From assembly GCA_965242575.1 (NCBI GenBank), contig OZ251461.1, forward strand, positions 2,418,001-2,482,000: a stretch of 64,000 nucleotides of DNA, read 5' to 3'. Every line of letters begins with the position of its first letter. Positions within the stretch are counted from its first letter, which is position 1. Positions 7,943 to 15,800 of the stretch are shown here, piece after piece. The DNA comes from JANQOH01 sp965242575. GTDB taxonomy: Bacteria; Pseudomonadota; Alphaproteobacteria; UBA7887. Made by a program: the position numbers and the translations under genes. The notes under the pieces were generated by a model. It had not been told where the DNA came from and ran no database searches. It saw nothing but the letters and a program-made list of their open reading frames with translations.

Positions 7943-9142
7943 ATGAACATCGAACTGAGCGCCGCCGACACGGCGTTTCGCGACGAGGCGCGGGAATTCA
8001 TCGCCGAGAGCTTGCCGCCAGACATCGGGCGGCGGGTCGAGAACGGGCTCGCGCTGGGGCGCGACGACTACGTGACGTGGCACAAGATCCTGTACGAGAA
8101 GGGATGGGTCGCGCCGGGCTGGCCGGTGGAGTACGGCGGGACCGGGTGGACCCCGGTGCAGCGCTACCTGTTCGACGCCGAAATCGCCGCCGGGAACGCG
8201 CCGCGAGTCATGCCGTTCGGCGTGAACATGGTCGGACCCGTCATCTTCACCTTCGGCGACGCGGCGCAGAAGGCGCGGTTCCTGCCGCGCATTCTCTCGG
8301 CCGAAGACTGGTGGTGCCAGGGCTACTCCGAGCCGGGCGCCGGGTCCGACCTGGCGGCGCTGCGCACCCGCGCCGTGCGCGACGGCGACCATTACGTGGT
8401 GAACGGGCAGAAAACCTGGACCACCTCGGCGCAGTGGGCGGACTGGATATTCTGCCTCGTGCGCACCGACCCGGACGCGCCGAAACGGCAGGAGGGGATC
8501 TCGTTCCTGCTCGTCGACATGCACAGCCCCGGCGTCGAGGTCCGGCCCATAACCACCATCGACGGCGGGCGGGAAATCAACGACGTGTTCCTCGACGACG
8601 TGCGGGTCCCGGCGGAGAACCTGGTCGGCGAGGAGAACAAGGGCTGGACCTATGCGAAGTTCCTGCTGAGTTTCGAACGCGCCGGGATCGCCGATGTCGG
8701 GCGGTCGAAGGCGCAGCTGGCGCGGCTGAAGGAGATCGCCGGCGCCGAGATAGCCAACGGGCGGCCGCTCATCGAGGACCGCCGGTTCCGCGAGAAGGTC
8801 GCGGCGCTGGAGATCGACCTGCTGGCGCTGGAATACACCGAACTGCGCGCGCTGAGCCGGCAGACGGCGGGCGAGGAGCCCGGAACCGAGGCGAACATCC
8901 TCAAACTGCGCGGGACCGAGGTCCAGCAGCGAATCACCGAACTCGTGCTGGAGGCCGCCGGCCCCTACGCCAACCCGCACATGCCCGAAGCGCTGCGCGA
9001 CGGATGGAACGAGGAGCCCGTCGGGCCCGACTACGCGGCGGGCGCGGCGCCGCGCTACTTCAATTGGCGCAAGGCGTCGATCTACGGCGGGTCGAACGAG
9101 ATCCAGAAGGGCATCGTCGCCAAATTCGTGCTGGGCCTGTAG
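7943..9142 (+). CDS. Acyl-CoA dehydrogenase, large partner
   Basis: A 399-residue FAD-dependent acyl-CoA dehydrogenase. The FAD/substrate signature WWCQGYSEPGAGSDLAAL, the KTWTTSAQWADW segment and the C-terminal SIYGGSNEIQKGIVAK motif are all present. Forms a pair with the next gene 10 bases downstream; the pair resembles pimeloyl-CoA dehydrogenase large and small subunits, and the family also includes dehydrogenases acting on steroid side chains and branched or dicarboxylic acyl-CoAs. First gene of an operon with an SDR and a carboxymuconolactone decarboxylase-like gene, so degradation of an organic acid is inferred. The substrate is unknown. Confidence 0.92.
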   Translation: MNIELSAADTAFRDEAREFIAESLPPDIGRRVENGLALGRDDYVTWHKILYEKGWVAPGWPVEYGGTGWTPVQRYLFDAEIAAGNAPRVMPFGVNMVGPVIFTFGDAAQKARFLPRILSAEDWWCQGYSEPGAGSDLAALRTRAVRDGDHYVVNGQKTWTTSAQWADWIFCLVRTDPDAPKRQEGISFLLVDMHSPGVEVRPITTIDGGREINDVFLDDVRVPAENLVGEENKGWTYAKFLLSFERAGIADVGRSKAQLARLKEIAGAEIANGRPLIEDRRFREKVAALEIDLLALEYTELRALSRQTAGEEPGTEANILKLRGTEVQQRITELVLEAAGPYANPHMPEALRDGWNEEPVGPDYAAGAAPRYFNWRKASIYGGSNEIQKGIVAKFVLGL

Positions 9143-9152
9143 GGAGGCGCGC

Positions 9153-10295
9153 GTGGACCTGTCCTACAACGCGGACCAGACGCTGCTCGCCGAGAGCATC
9201 GCCCGGTTCGTCCGCGACGGTTACGATTTCGACACCCGCCGCCGCCTTGCGAAGAGCGAAACGGGGTTCGGCGCCGACAAATGGGCGGCGTTCGCCGAAC
9301 TGGGCTGGCTCGGGATCCCGTTCGCCGAGGCCGATGGCGGGCTGGGGCCGGACCCGGTCGCGGTGATGATCCTGATGGAGCAGCTCGGCCGCGGCCTCGT
9401 CGTCGAACCCTATGTCCCGAGCATCCTGCTCGGCGGCGGGCTCGTCGCGGCGGCGGGGAGCGCCGCGCAGCGGGCGCGCTGGCTCGGCCGCCTGATCGCC
9501 GGCGAGGCGCAGATGGCGTTCGCCCACGGCGAGCCGGGCGGGCGCTACACGCTGAGCCACGTCGCGACGCGCGCCGAGGCAGAGAACGGCGGCTTCGCGC
9601 TGACGGGCCGCAAGGCGGTGGTCCACAATGCGGAGGCGGCCGACCTCATCGTGGTGTCGGCGCGCAGCCGGGGCGGGACGGCCGACGAGGCCGGGCTGTC
9701 GCTGTTCGCAATCCCGCGCGGCGCGGACGGGCTGACGCTGCGCCCCTACCGGACGATCGACGGGCTGCGCGCCGCCGAGATCGCGCTGGACGGAGTCGCC
9801 GCCGGCGCGGACACGCTGCTCGGCCCGGAAGGCGCCGCCTACCCGATCGTCGAGGAGATCGCGGACCGCGCCATCGCCGCGGTGTGCGCGGAGGCGCTGG
9901 GAATCATGGACGCGCTGCGCGAGACGACGCTGGACTACCTGAAGACGCGCAAGCAGTTCGGGCGCCCGCTGGCGTCGTTCCAGGCGCTCCAGCATCGCGC
10001 GGTCGACATGCTGGTCGCATGCGAGGAGGCGCGGTCGCTGGCGACGATGGCGACGCTGCACCTGGACGGCCCGGCGGACGCGCGGCGCCGGGCGGTCTCC
10101 GCCGCGAAGGCGCATATCGGCCGCGCCGGGCGCAAACTGGGCCAGGAGGCGGTGCAGATGCACGGCGGCATGGGCGTGACCGACGAACTCAAGGTCGGCC
10201 ACTACTTCAAGCGGCTGACGATGATCGACACGTTTTTCGGCGACGCCGCGCACCATCTCGACCGTTTCGCCGACACCCCGGACGGCGGCGCGTAA
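9153..10295 (+). CDS. Acyl-CoA dehydrogenase, small partner
   Basis: A 380-residue acyl-CoA dehydrogenase read from GTG (VDLSYNADQTLL). It retains the N-terminal all-helix domain and the C-terminal FAD/substrate motif QEAVQMHGGMGVTDELKVGHY. The central domain is more divergent than in its partner and lacks the clear SEPGAGSD loop, as is common for the second subunit of heteromeric dehydrogenases. The partner is encoded 10 bases upstream. Annotation as the pimeloyl-CoA dehydrogenase small subunit is a family guess. Confidence 0.9.
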   Translation: MDLSYNADQTLLAESIARFVRDGYDFDTRRRLAKSETGFGADKWAAFAELGWLGIPFAEADGGLGPDPVAVMILMEQLGRGLVVEPYVPSILLGGGLVAAAGSAAQRARWLGRLIAGEAQMAFAHGEPGGRYTLSHVATRAEAENGGFALTGRKAVVHNAEAADLIVVSARSRGGTADEAGLSLFAIPRGADGLTLRPYRTIDGLRAAEIALDGVAAGADTLLGPEGAAYPIVEEIADRAIAAVCAEALGIMDALRETTLDYLKTRKQFGRPLASFQALQHRAVDMLVACEEARSLATMATLHLDGPADARRRAVSAAKAHIGRAGRKLGQEAVQMHGGMGVTDELKVGHYFKRLTMIDTFFGDAAHHLDRFADTPDGGA

Positions 10296-10326
10296 CGCCA
10301 GCCCCAGAAGGAAGGACAGGACCGAC

Positions 10327-11112
10327 ATGCTCGACATCAAGCCCCTTTTCGATCTCGGCGGCACGGCCGCCGTCGTGACCGGCGCGTCGCGCGGCATCGG
10401 CCGGGCGATAGCCGAGGGACTGGCCAGCGCCGGCGCCAAGGTGGCGGTTTCGAGCCGCAAGCTCGACAAGTGCCAGGAGGTCGTGGACGGCATCGCCGCG
10501 GCGGGCGGCGAGGCGACCGCCGTCCAGTGCAACATCACCTACAAGGAGCAGCTGCGCCATCTGGTCGACGAAACGCTCAAGGCGTACGGGCGGATCGACA
10601 CGCTGGTCTGCAACGCGGCGGTCAACCCGTTCTACGGGCCGATGAGCGAGATCCCCGACGACGCCTACGACAAGATCATGAACTGCAACGTGCGCAGCAA
10701 CATGTGGCTGTCGAACATGGTCGTCCCGCAGATGGCCGAGCGCGGCGGCGGCAGCATCGTCATCGTCTCGTCGGTGGGGGCGTTCATCGGCTCGGCGACG
10801 CTGGGGGCGTATTGCATATCGAAGGCGGCGGACATCGCGCTGGCGCGGAGCCTGGCGGTCGAATGGGGCGGGAAGAACGTGCGCGCCAATTGCATCAACC
10901 CGGCGATCGTCCGCACCCACTTCGCGCGCGCGCTGTGGGAGAACCCGGAGATCCACGACCGGGCGATCCGGCAATACCCGCTCAAGCGCATCGCCGAACC
11001 CTCCGAGATCGCCGGCGCGGCGGTGTTCCTCGCCGCCAAGGCGTCGAGTTTCATGACCGGCCAGACCCTGGTGCTGGACGGCGGCTCCACCATCGCGGGC
11101 GGCGAGGGCTGA
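10327..11112 (+). CDS. SDR family oxidoreductase
   Basis: A 261-residue classical short-chain dehydrogenase. The cofactor motif is TGASRGIG near residue 20, the NNAG-equivalent is CNAAVNP, and the catalytic Tyr-Lys pair lies in AYCISKA with Ser in IVSSVGAF. SRK after the second strand suggests NADP preference. The C-terminal MTGQTLVLDGGSTIAGG is typical of FabG-like enzymes. Probably the hydroxyacyl-CoA or alcohol dehydrogenation step of the same catabolic operon, 31 bases after the dehydrogenase pair. Confidence 0.93.
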   Translation: MLDIKPLFDLGGTAAVVTGASRGIGRAIAEGLASAGAKVAVSSRKLDKCQEVVDGIAAAGGEATAVQCNITYKEQLRHLVDETLKAYGRIDTLVCNAAVNPFYGPMSEIPDDAYDKIMNCNVRSNMWLSNMVVPQMAERGGGSIVIVSSVGAFIGSATLGAYCISKAADIALARSLAVEWGGKNVRANCINPAIVRTHFARALWENPEIHDRAIRQYPLKRIAEPSEIAGAAVFLAAKASSFMTGQTLVLDGGSTIAGGEG

Positions 11113-11150
11113 CCCCCTCCCCCGCCGGACCGAACGGGAAAGGCGACGGC

Positions 11151-11534
11151 ATGGACGAGGCGACCTACGACAAGGGCATGGCGGTGCGCCGCGAGGTGCT
11201 GGGCGCGGCGCATGTCGACCGGGCGATGGCGGCGGCGGACGAGTTCAACGGGCCGTTGCAGGAGCTGGTGACGGAGTATTGCTGGGGCGCGGTGTGGGGC
11301 CGCGAGGAGCTGCCGCGCAAGACGCGCAGCCTGCTGAACCTGGCCATGCTGACGGCGCTCAACCGCGAGCACGAGTTCAAACTGCACGTGCGCGGCGCGC
11401 TGCGCAACGGCGTGAGCCGCGAGGAGATTCGCGAAGTGTTGTTGCAAGCGGCGATCTATTGCGGCGTTCCGGCGGCGATAAGCGCGTTCCGGCAGGCGCG
11501 CGAAGTGTTCGACGCCGTCGACGCGGAGGGATGA
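11151..11534 (+). CDS. Carboxymuconolactone decarboxylase family protein
   Basis: A 127-residue CMD-family protein starting at the ATG at 11151. The core helices include TEYCWGAVWGREELPRKTRSLLNLAML, HEFKLHVRGALRNGVSREEI and EVLLQAAIYCGVPAAISAF, matching PcaC-type gamma-carboxymuconolactone decarboxylases. It lacks the CxxC of AhpD-type peroxidase members. Sits between the SDR gene and glnS. A true decarboxylase of the beta-ketoadipate pathway is possible, but many family members next to acyl-CoA genes are uncharacterised. Confidence 0.88.
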   Translation: MDEATYDKGMAVRREVLGAAHVDRAMAAADEFNGPLQELVTEYCWGAVWGREELPRKTRSLLNLAMLTALNREHEFKLHVRGALRNGVSREEIREVLLQAAIYCGVPAAISAFRQAREVFDAVDAEG

Positions 11535-11544
11535 CGCCGCGCCG

Positions 11545-13275
11545 ATGACCGGGCGCGCGGACGACCGGCCCGGCGGCGGGCGCGGCGACTTCATTCGCGA
11601 CGCAGTGGCCGCCGACGTGGCCGCCGATCTGGCGGCGGGGCGCGCGGCGGAGGTCGCGACGCGGTTTCCGCCCGAGCCGAACGGCTATCTGCATATCGGC
11701 CACGCGAAATCGATCTGCCTCAATTTCGGCGTCGCGCGGGAGTTCGGCGGGCGCTGCCGCCTGCGCCTCGACGACACCAACCCGGAGAAGGAGGACCAAG
11801 CCTACGCCGACGCCATCGAGCGCGACGTGCGCTGGCTCGGCTTCGCGCCGGACGGGCCCCGCGTCTTCGCGTCGGACAATTTCACCGCGCTTTACGACTT
11901 CGCGCGCCATCTGGTCGCCTTGGGCCTCGCCTATGTGGACGACCAGTCGGCGGAGGAGATCCGCGAAAACCGCGGGACGCTGACGGAGCCGGGAACGGAC
12001 AGCCCGTGCCGCGGCCGGACTCCGGCCGAGAACGGCGCGCTGTTCGAACGGATGCGGGCGGGCGAATTCCCCGCCGGGGCGCGCGTGCTGCGGGCGCGGA
12101 TCGACATGGCGTCGGGGAACATGAACCTGCGCGACCCGGTGCTCTACCGCATCCTCCACGCGCCGCACCCGCGCACCGGCGATAAGTGGCCGATCTACCC
12201 GACCTACGATTTCGCGCACGGCCAATGCGACGCGCTGGAGGGCGTGACGCATTCGCTCTGCACCCTCGAATTCGCGGACCACAGGCCGCTTTACGACTGG
12301 CTGGCGGGGCGTTTCCGCGACTACCGCCGGAGTCTTCCCGGCGCCGCGGGCGCGGCGGCGCCGGTCCCGCGCCAGTTCGAATTCGCCCGCCTGGAGCTGA
12401 CGCACACCGTGCTGTCGAAGCGCCGCCTCGCCGCGCTGGCGGAGGGCGGCGCGGTCGAGGGGTGGGACGACCCGCGCATGCCGACGCTGGCGGGGCTGCG
12501 GCGGCGCGGGTTCCCGCCCGGGGCGATCCGCGAATTCTGCGCCCGCGTCGGCGTCGGCAAACGCGTCGGCGCGGTGGAGATCGAGGCGCTGGAGCATTGC
12601 GTTCGCGAGGCGCTGGACCGAAGCGCGCCGCGGCGGATGGCCGTGCTCCGCCCGCTCAAGGTCGTCATCGAGAACTACCCCGAAGGCCGAGTCGAACGGC
12701 TGGAGGCGGCGAACCATCCGCGCGACCCGGACATGGGGACGCGGGAGGTCCCGTTCGGGCGCGAGCTCTACATCGAGCGCGACGACTTCGCGCTGGACCC
12801 GCCGCGCAAGTTCCGCCGCCTGGCGCCGGGCCGGGAGGTCCGGCTGCGCTACGCCTATTTCATCGCCTGCCGCGAGGCGGTCATGGACGAAGCCGGCGAG
12901 GTCGCGGAGCTGCGCTGTACCTACGACCCGGAGACCCGCGGCGGCGCCGCCCCCGACGGGCGCAAGGTCCGGGGCGCGCTGCATTGGGTGTCCTGCGCGC
13001 ATGCGGTGGACGGGCGGGCGCGGCTGACGGGCCGCCTGTTCGCGGAGCCGGCGCCGGGGCCCGATTCGCGCCCCGACCCGCGGTCGCTGGAGACGGTCGA
13101 GGCCAAGCTGGAGCCGGCGCTGGCGGCGGCCGCGCCGGACGCGCCGCTGCAATTCGAGCGTCTGGGGTATTTCGTCCGCGACTCCGGCGCGGCGTCCGGC
13201 GCCCCGGTCTTCAACCGGACGGTCACGCTGCGCGACAGTTGGGCGAAGATTCTGGGGGCGACCGCCGGGGCGTAG
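11545..13275 (+). CDS. glnS: Glutamine--tRNA ligase
   Basis: A 576-residue class I aminoacyl-tRNA synthetase. The HIGH motif is in PNGYLHIGHAKS and the KMSKS equivalent is VLSKR in LTHTVLSKRRL. The GlnRS-specific stretches RLRLDDTNPEKE, DMASGNMNLRDPVLYRI and YPTYDFAHGQCDALEGVTHSLCTLEF confirm the identity over GluRS. The C-terminal anticodon-binding beta barrels are complete, ending FNRTVTLRDSWAKI. It starts 10 bases after the CMD gene. Its last 53 bases overlap the 3' end of the convergent ligase-LRR gene. Many bacteria use GatCAB instead of GlnRS, so direct glutaminylation is a modest clue to lineage. Confidence 0.97.
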   Translation: MTGRADDRPGGGRGDFIRDAVAADVAADLAAGRAAEVATRFPPEPNGYLHIGHAKSICLNFGVAREFGGRCRLRLDDTNPEKEDQAYADAIERDVRWLGFAPDGPRVFASDNFTALYDFARHLVALGLAYVDDQSAEEIRENRGTLTEPGTDSPCRGRTPAENGALFERMRAGEFPAGARVLRARIDMASGNMNLRDPVLYRILHAPHPRTGDKWPIYPTYDFAHGQCDALEGVTHSLCTLEFADHRPLYDWLAGRFRDYRRSLPGAAGAAAPVPRQFEFARLELTHTVLSKRRLAALAEGGAVEGWDDPRMPTLAGLRRRGFPPGAIREFCARVGVGKRVGAVEIEALEHCVREALDRSAPRRMAVLRPLKVVIENYPEGRVERLEAANHPRDPDMGTREVPFGRELYIERDDFALDPPRKFRRLAPGREVRLRYAYFIACREAVMDEAGEVAELRCTYDPETRGGAAPDGRKVRGALHWVSCAHAVDGRARLTGRLFAEPAPGPDSRPDPRSLETVEAKLEPALAAAAPDAPLQFERLGYFVRDSGAASGAPVFNRTVTLRDSWAKILGATAGA

Positions 13276-15784
13276 CGGGACGCGGCGCGCCCTCGGCGAC
13301 CGCCCGCGCGGCCATGCCGAACAGCAGCCAGGCGAGAACGCCGATATTGATCCGGAACAGGAACACTTCGAAGGTCGAGTGGACGACGACCAGCGCCGCG
13401 CAGGCGGCCAGGTAACGCTGCGCGGGGCGGACGGGCCGCCCGGGCCGCGCGCGCGCAAGGAGGAGGAACGACAGGAACAGGAGGGACAGGACGGCGATAC
13501 CGGGAACGCCGGCGTGCAGGCCCGTTTGCAGGAACTGGTTGTGGGCCGACACGTGGAATCCGGAATGCGCCAGCGGGCTGACGCGCCTGTTCACGCTGGA
13601 GAGGAGCGCGCCGGGGGTGTCGACCGCGCGCGCCGCCTCCTGCGCGGGCGGGCCGCACCAGGGCAGTCCGAGCGCCTCGGGGAGGCGCCGGTCGAGGCCG
13701 CGCAGCGGCCACGGCAGGCAGCCCTCCAGGAGGTTGCCGTCGAGGCGGAGCACGGCCAGTTCCTCCAGCGCCGCCAGTTCCGCCGGCGCGGGGCCGGCGA
13801 GGCGGTTGCCGTCGAGGCGCAGCGCCGCCAGCCGGTCGAGGCCGCCGAGCTGCGGCGGGATCCGCCCGCGCAGCCCGGCGCCGGACAGGTCGAGAACGCG
13901 CACCCGGGGCGGGGCGCCGCCCACCGTCACGCCGCGCCATGCGCCGATCGGCGTCGACCGGCGCCAGTTCAGCGCCGCACCGCCGGCCAACGCGTCGCGC
14001 GCCCGCAGCAGAAGCGCGCAATCGCGGCCCAGACCCGAACCGAGCGGCGCCGGAGGGGCGCAGAACGCGCCCTCCCCCCGGCCCGGCCGGCGCGGCGCCG
14101 CAGCGCCGCCGAGGGCGCCGCCGAGGTCGAGTTCGGCGAGCGCGGCGAGCCGCTCCCATTCCGCCGGGACCGGCCCGGAAAGGCGGGCGCCGTCCAGCCG
14201 CAGCGAGACGAGCCGGTCCAGATCGCCGAGCCTGGGCGGGAGGCGCGCCGCCGGGCCGGCGTCGGCGAGGTCGATGGCGATGACGCGCGGCGCGCCGCGT
14301 TGCGACCGGACGCCGCGCCACAAGCCGACGGGGATCGATTCGCTCCAATTCAGCTCGGCGCCGCCGGCAAGTTCATCGCGGACGGACAAGAGCAGGTCGA
14401 AATCGGCGGCCAGGTCCGGGCGCCGCGCGCGGACGTCCGCCGGGCAGAACAGGCGGTCGTCGGAAAACAGGTCGTGGTCGACGGCGTCGAGAAGCGCCGG
14501 CGGCGGGCAACCGGAGAAGTCGTTGCCGGCGAGGCGCAGGAGCGACAATGCGCCGAGCGCCCCCAGTTCCGGCGGAACGGCGCCGCTCAACAGGTTGCCG
14601 GCGAGTCCCAGTTCGGCGAGGCGCGAGAGGCTTCCGAGTTCCGGGGGGACGGCGCCGGAGAGCCGGTTGCCGTCGAGCCGCAGCGAGACCAGCGCGTCGA
14701 GTCCGCCCAGGACGGAGGGGATGCGCCCATCCAGCTCCATGCCCCGCAGGTCGAGGCCGACCACGCGCGCCGGCGCGCCGCCCACGGCGACGCCGGGCCA
14801 TGTTTCGAGCGGTTGTCCGAAGTCCCATTCCCATAACCGTTCGGGATCGGCGGTCAGACGTTTCGCCGCCTCCTGGAGGGTCGCGCAATCGTCGAACAGC
14901 CGCGGATGCGCCGCCGACAGGCAGGTCGGCGCGGCGTCCGCCGTGCGTCCGACGCGGGCGCCGGGCCCGGCGCCGGTCCAGGGCGATTCGGCGATGGTTT
15001 CGAGAGTCGCGCCCCAGAGCGCGCGCCGGCCGGTATGGAAGCGCGTGCCGCTGTATTTCTTGGCCACCGCGTCGATGCCGGGAAACGCCCGTTCGAGCTG
15101 CGGGGAGCGCACCGCCCAGATCGCCGCGCCCACCGCCGCCGCCAGGAGCGCCGCGAGCGCCAGCGCGCCGGCGCGGCCGCGCAACTCCCCCCCCCACGCC
15201 CAATAGACGGGAAAAGCGGCGAGGATCGCCAGGACCAGCGACCGGGCGCCGAAAGCCAAGCCGGCGGCGGCGGCGGCGAGGAGCGCGCCATGCGCCCACC
15301 CCCTCCCCCCGCCGGCGTCTTCGGAGCGGACGACGAGGACGAGGCCCGCGGCGAGGAAGACGTATGCGGCGATGGACCCGAATACGTTCGGATTGACGCC
15401 GGCCGGAGAGACGTACACCGCCGACAACGCCAGCGGCGCGGCGAACAGGACGGGGATCGTCCACCGGCTTCGCGCGAGGCCGGGGCCGTGGACGTAACCG
15501 AATACGAACAGGACCGAGGCGAAGAGGACGCCGGAGAGGCTCCGCGCGCCCTCGAGGTCGAACCCGGCGGCGAGACCCGCCGCGTAGAGCGCGGCGAGCG
15601 CGGCGAGGAGCGCCAGGGTCGGCCGAATCGCGCGCGGCGCCGGGTCGCGAAACAGGGAGGCGGCGGCGATGGCGACCGCGGCGCAGAACGCGGCGTCGGC
15701 GGCCGCGCCGGGGACGAGCGCGCGCAGGACGCCCGCCAGCAGGACGGCGGCCAGAAGCGCCGGCGCGCCCCGCGGCGGGGTCAT
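13223..15784 (-). CDS. O-antigen ligase-like membrane protein with inserted leucine-rich repeats
   Basis: An 853-residue fusion. Residues 1-280 are a series of membrane helices including GVNPNVFGSIAAYVFLAAGL and a SLVLAILA segment, as in O-antigen ligases and polymerases (Wzy_C). The ligase periplasmic loop opens with YSGTRFHTGRRALWGATLETI. From about residue 299 to 710 it carries three blocks of plant-type LRRs with L-LDGN-LSG-VP-ELG spacing; each block is preceded by a cap of the form LNW...S-PI..WRGV. The ligase loop resumes with SAHNQFLQTGLHAGVPG (about residue 743), the conserved His-Asn region, followed by C-terminal helices. Ligases normally join O-polysaccharide to lipid A-core; the LRRs would sit in the periplasm. 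An internal G9 run (15187-15195) encodes Trp-Gly-Gly. Confidence 0.88.
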   Translation of the reverse strand: MTPPRGAPALLAAVLLAGVLRALVPGAAADAAFCAAVAIAAASLFRDPAPRAIRPTLALLAALAALYAAGLAAGFDLEGARSLSGVLFASVLFVFGYVHGPGLARSRWTIPVLFAAPLALSAVYVSPAGVNPNVFGSIAAYVFLAAGLVLVVRSEDAGGGRGWAHGALLAAAAAGLAFGARSLVLAILAAFPVYWAWGGELRGRAGALALAALLAAAVGAAIWAVRSPQLERAFPGIDAVAKKYSGTRFHTGRRALWGATLETIAESPWTGAGPGARVGRTADAAPTCLSAAHPRLFDDCATLQEAAKRLTADPERLWEWDFGQPLETWPGVAVGGAPARVVGLDLRGMELDGRIPSVLGGLDALVSLRLDGNRLSGAVPPELGSLSRLAELGLAGNLLSGAVPPELGALGALSLLRLAGNDFSGCPPPALLDAVDHDLFSDDRLFCPADVRARRPDLAADFDLLLSVRDELAGGAELNWSESIPVGLWRGVRSQRGAPRVIAIDLADAGPAARLPPRLGDLDRLVSLRLDGARLSGPVPAEWERLAALAELDLGGALGGAAAPRRPGRGEGAFCAPPAPLGSGLGRDCALLLRARDALAGGAALNWRRSTPIGAWRGVTVGGAPPRVRVLDLSGAGLRGRIPPQLGGLDRLAALRLDGNRLAGPAPAELAALEELAVLRLDGNLLEGCLPWPLRGLDRRLPEALGLPWCGPPAQEAARAVDTPGALLSSVNRRVSPLAHSGFHVSAHNQFLQTGLHAGVPGIAVLSLLFLSFLLLARARPGRPVRPAQRYLAACAALVVVHSTFEVFLFRINIGVLAWLLFGMAARAVAEGAPRPATPRRSPPESSPNCRAA

Positions 15785-15800
15785 CCGCCGCCGGGCGGGG

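Noticed and set aside
15187..15195. G9 tract in the LRR-ligase gene as a third switch
   Set aside because: Nine bases is common by chance at this GC content and far shorter than the G17 and G22 tracts.
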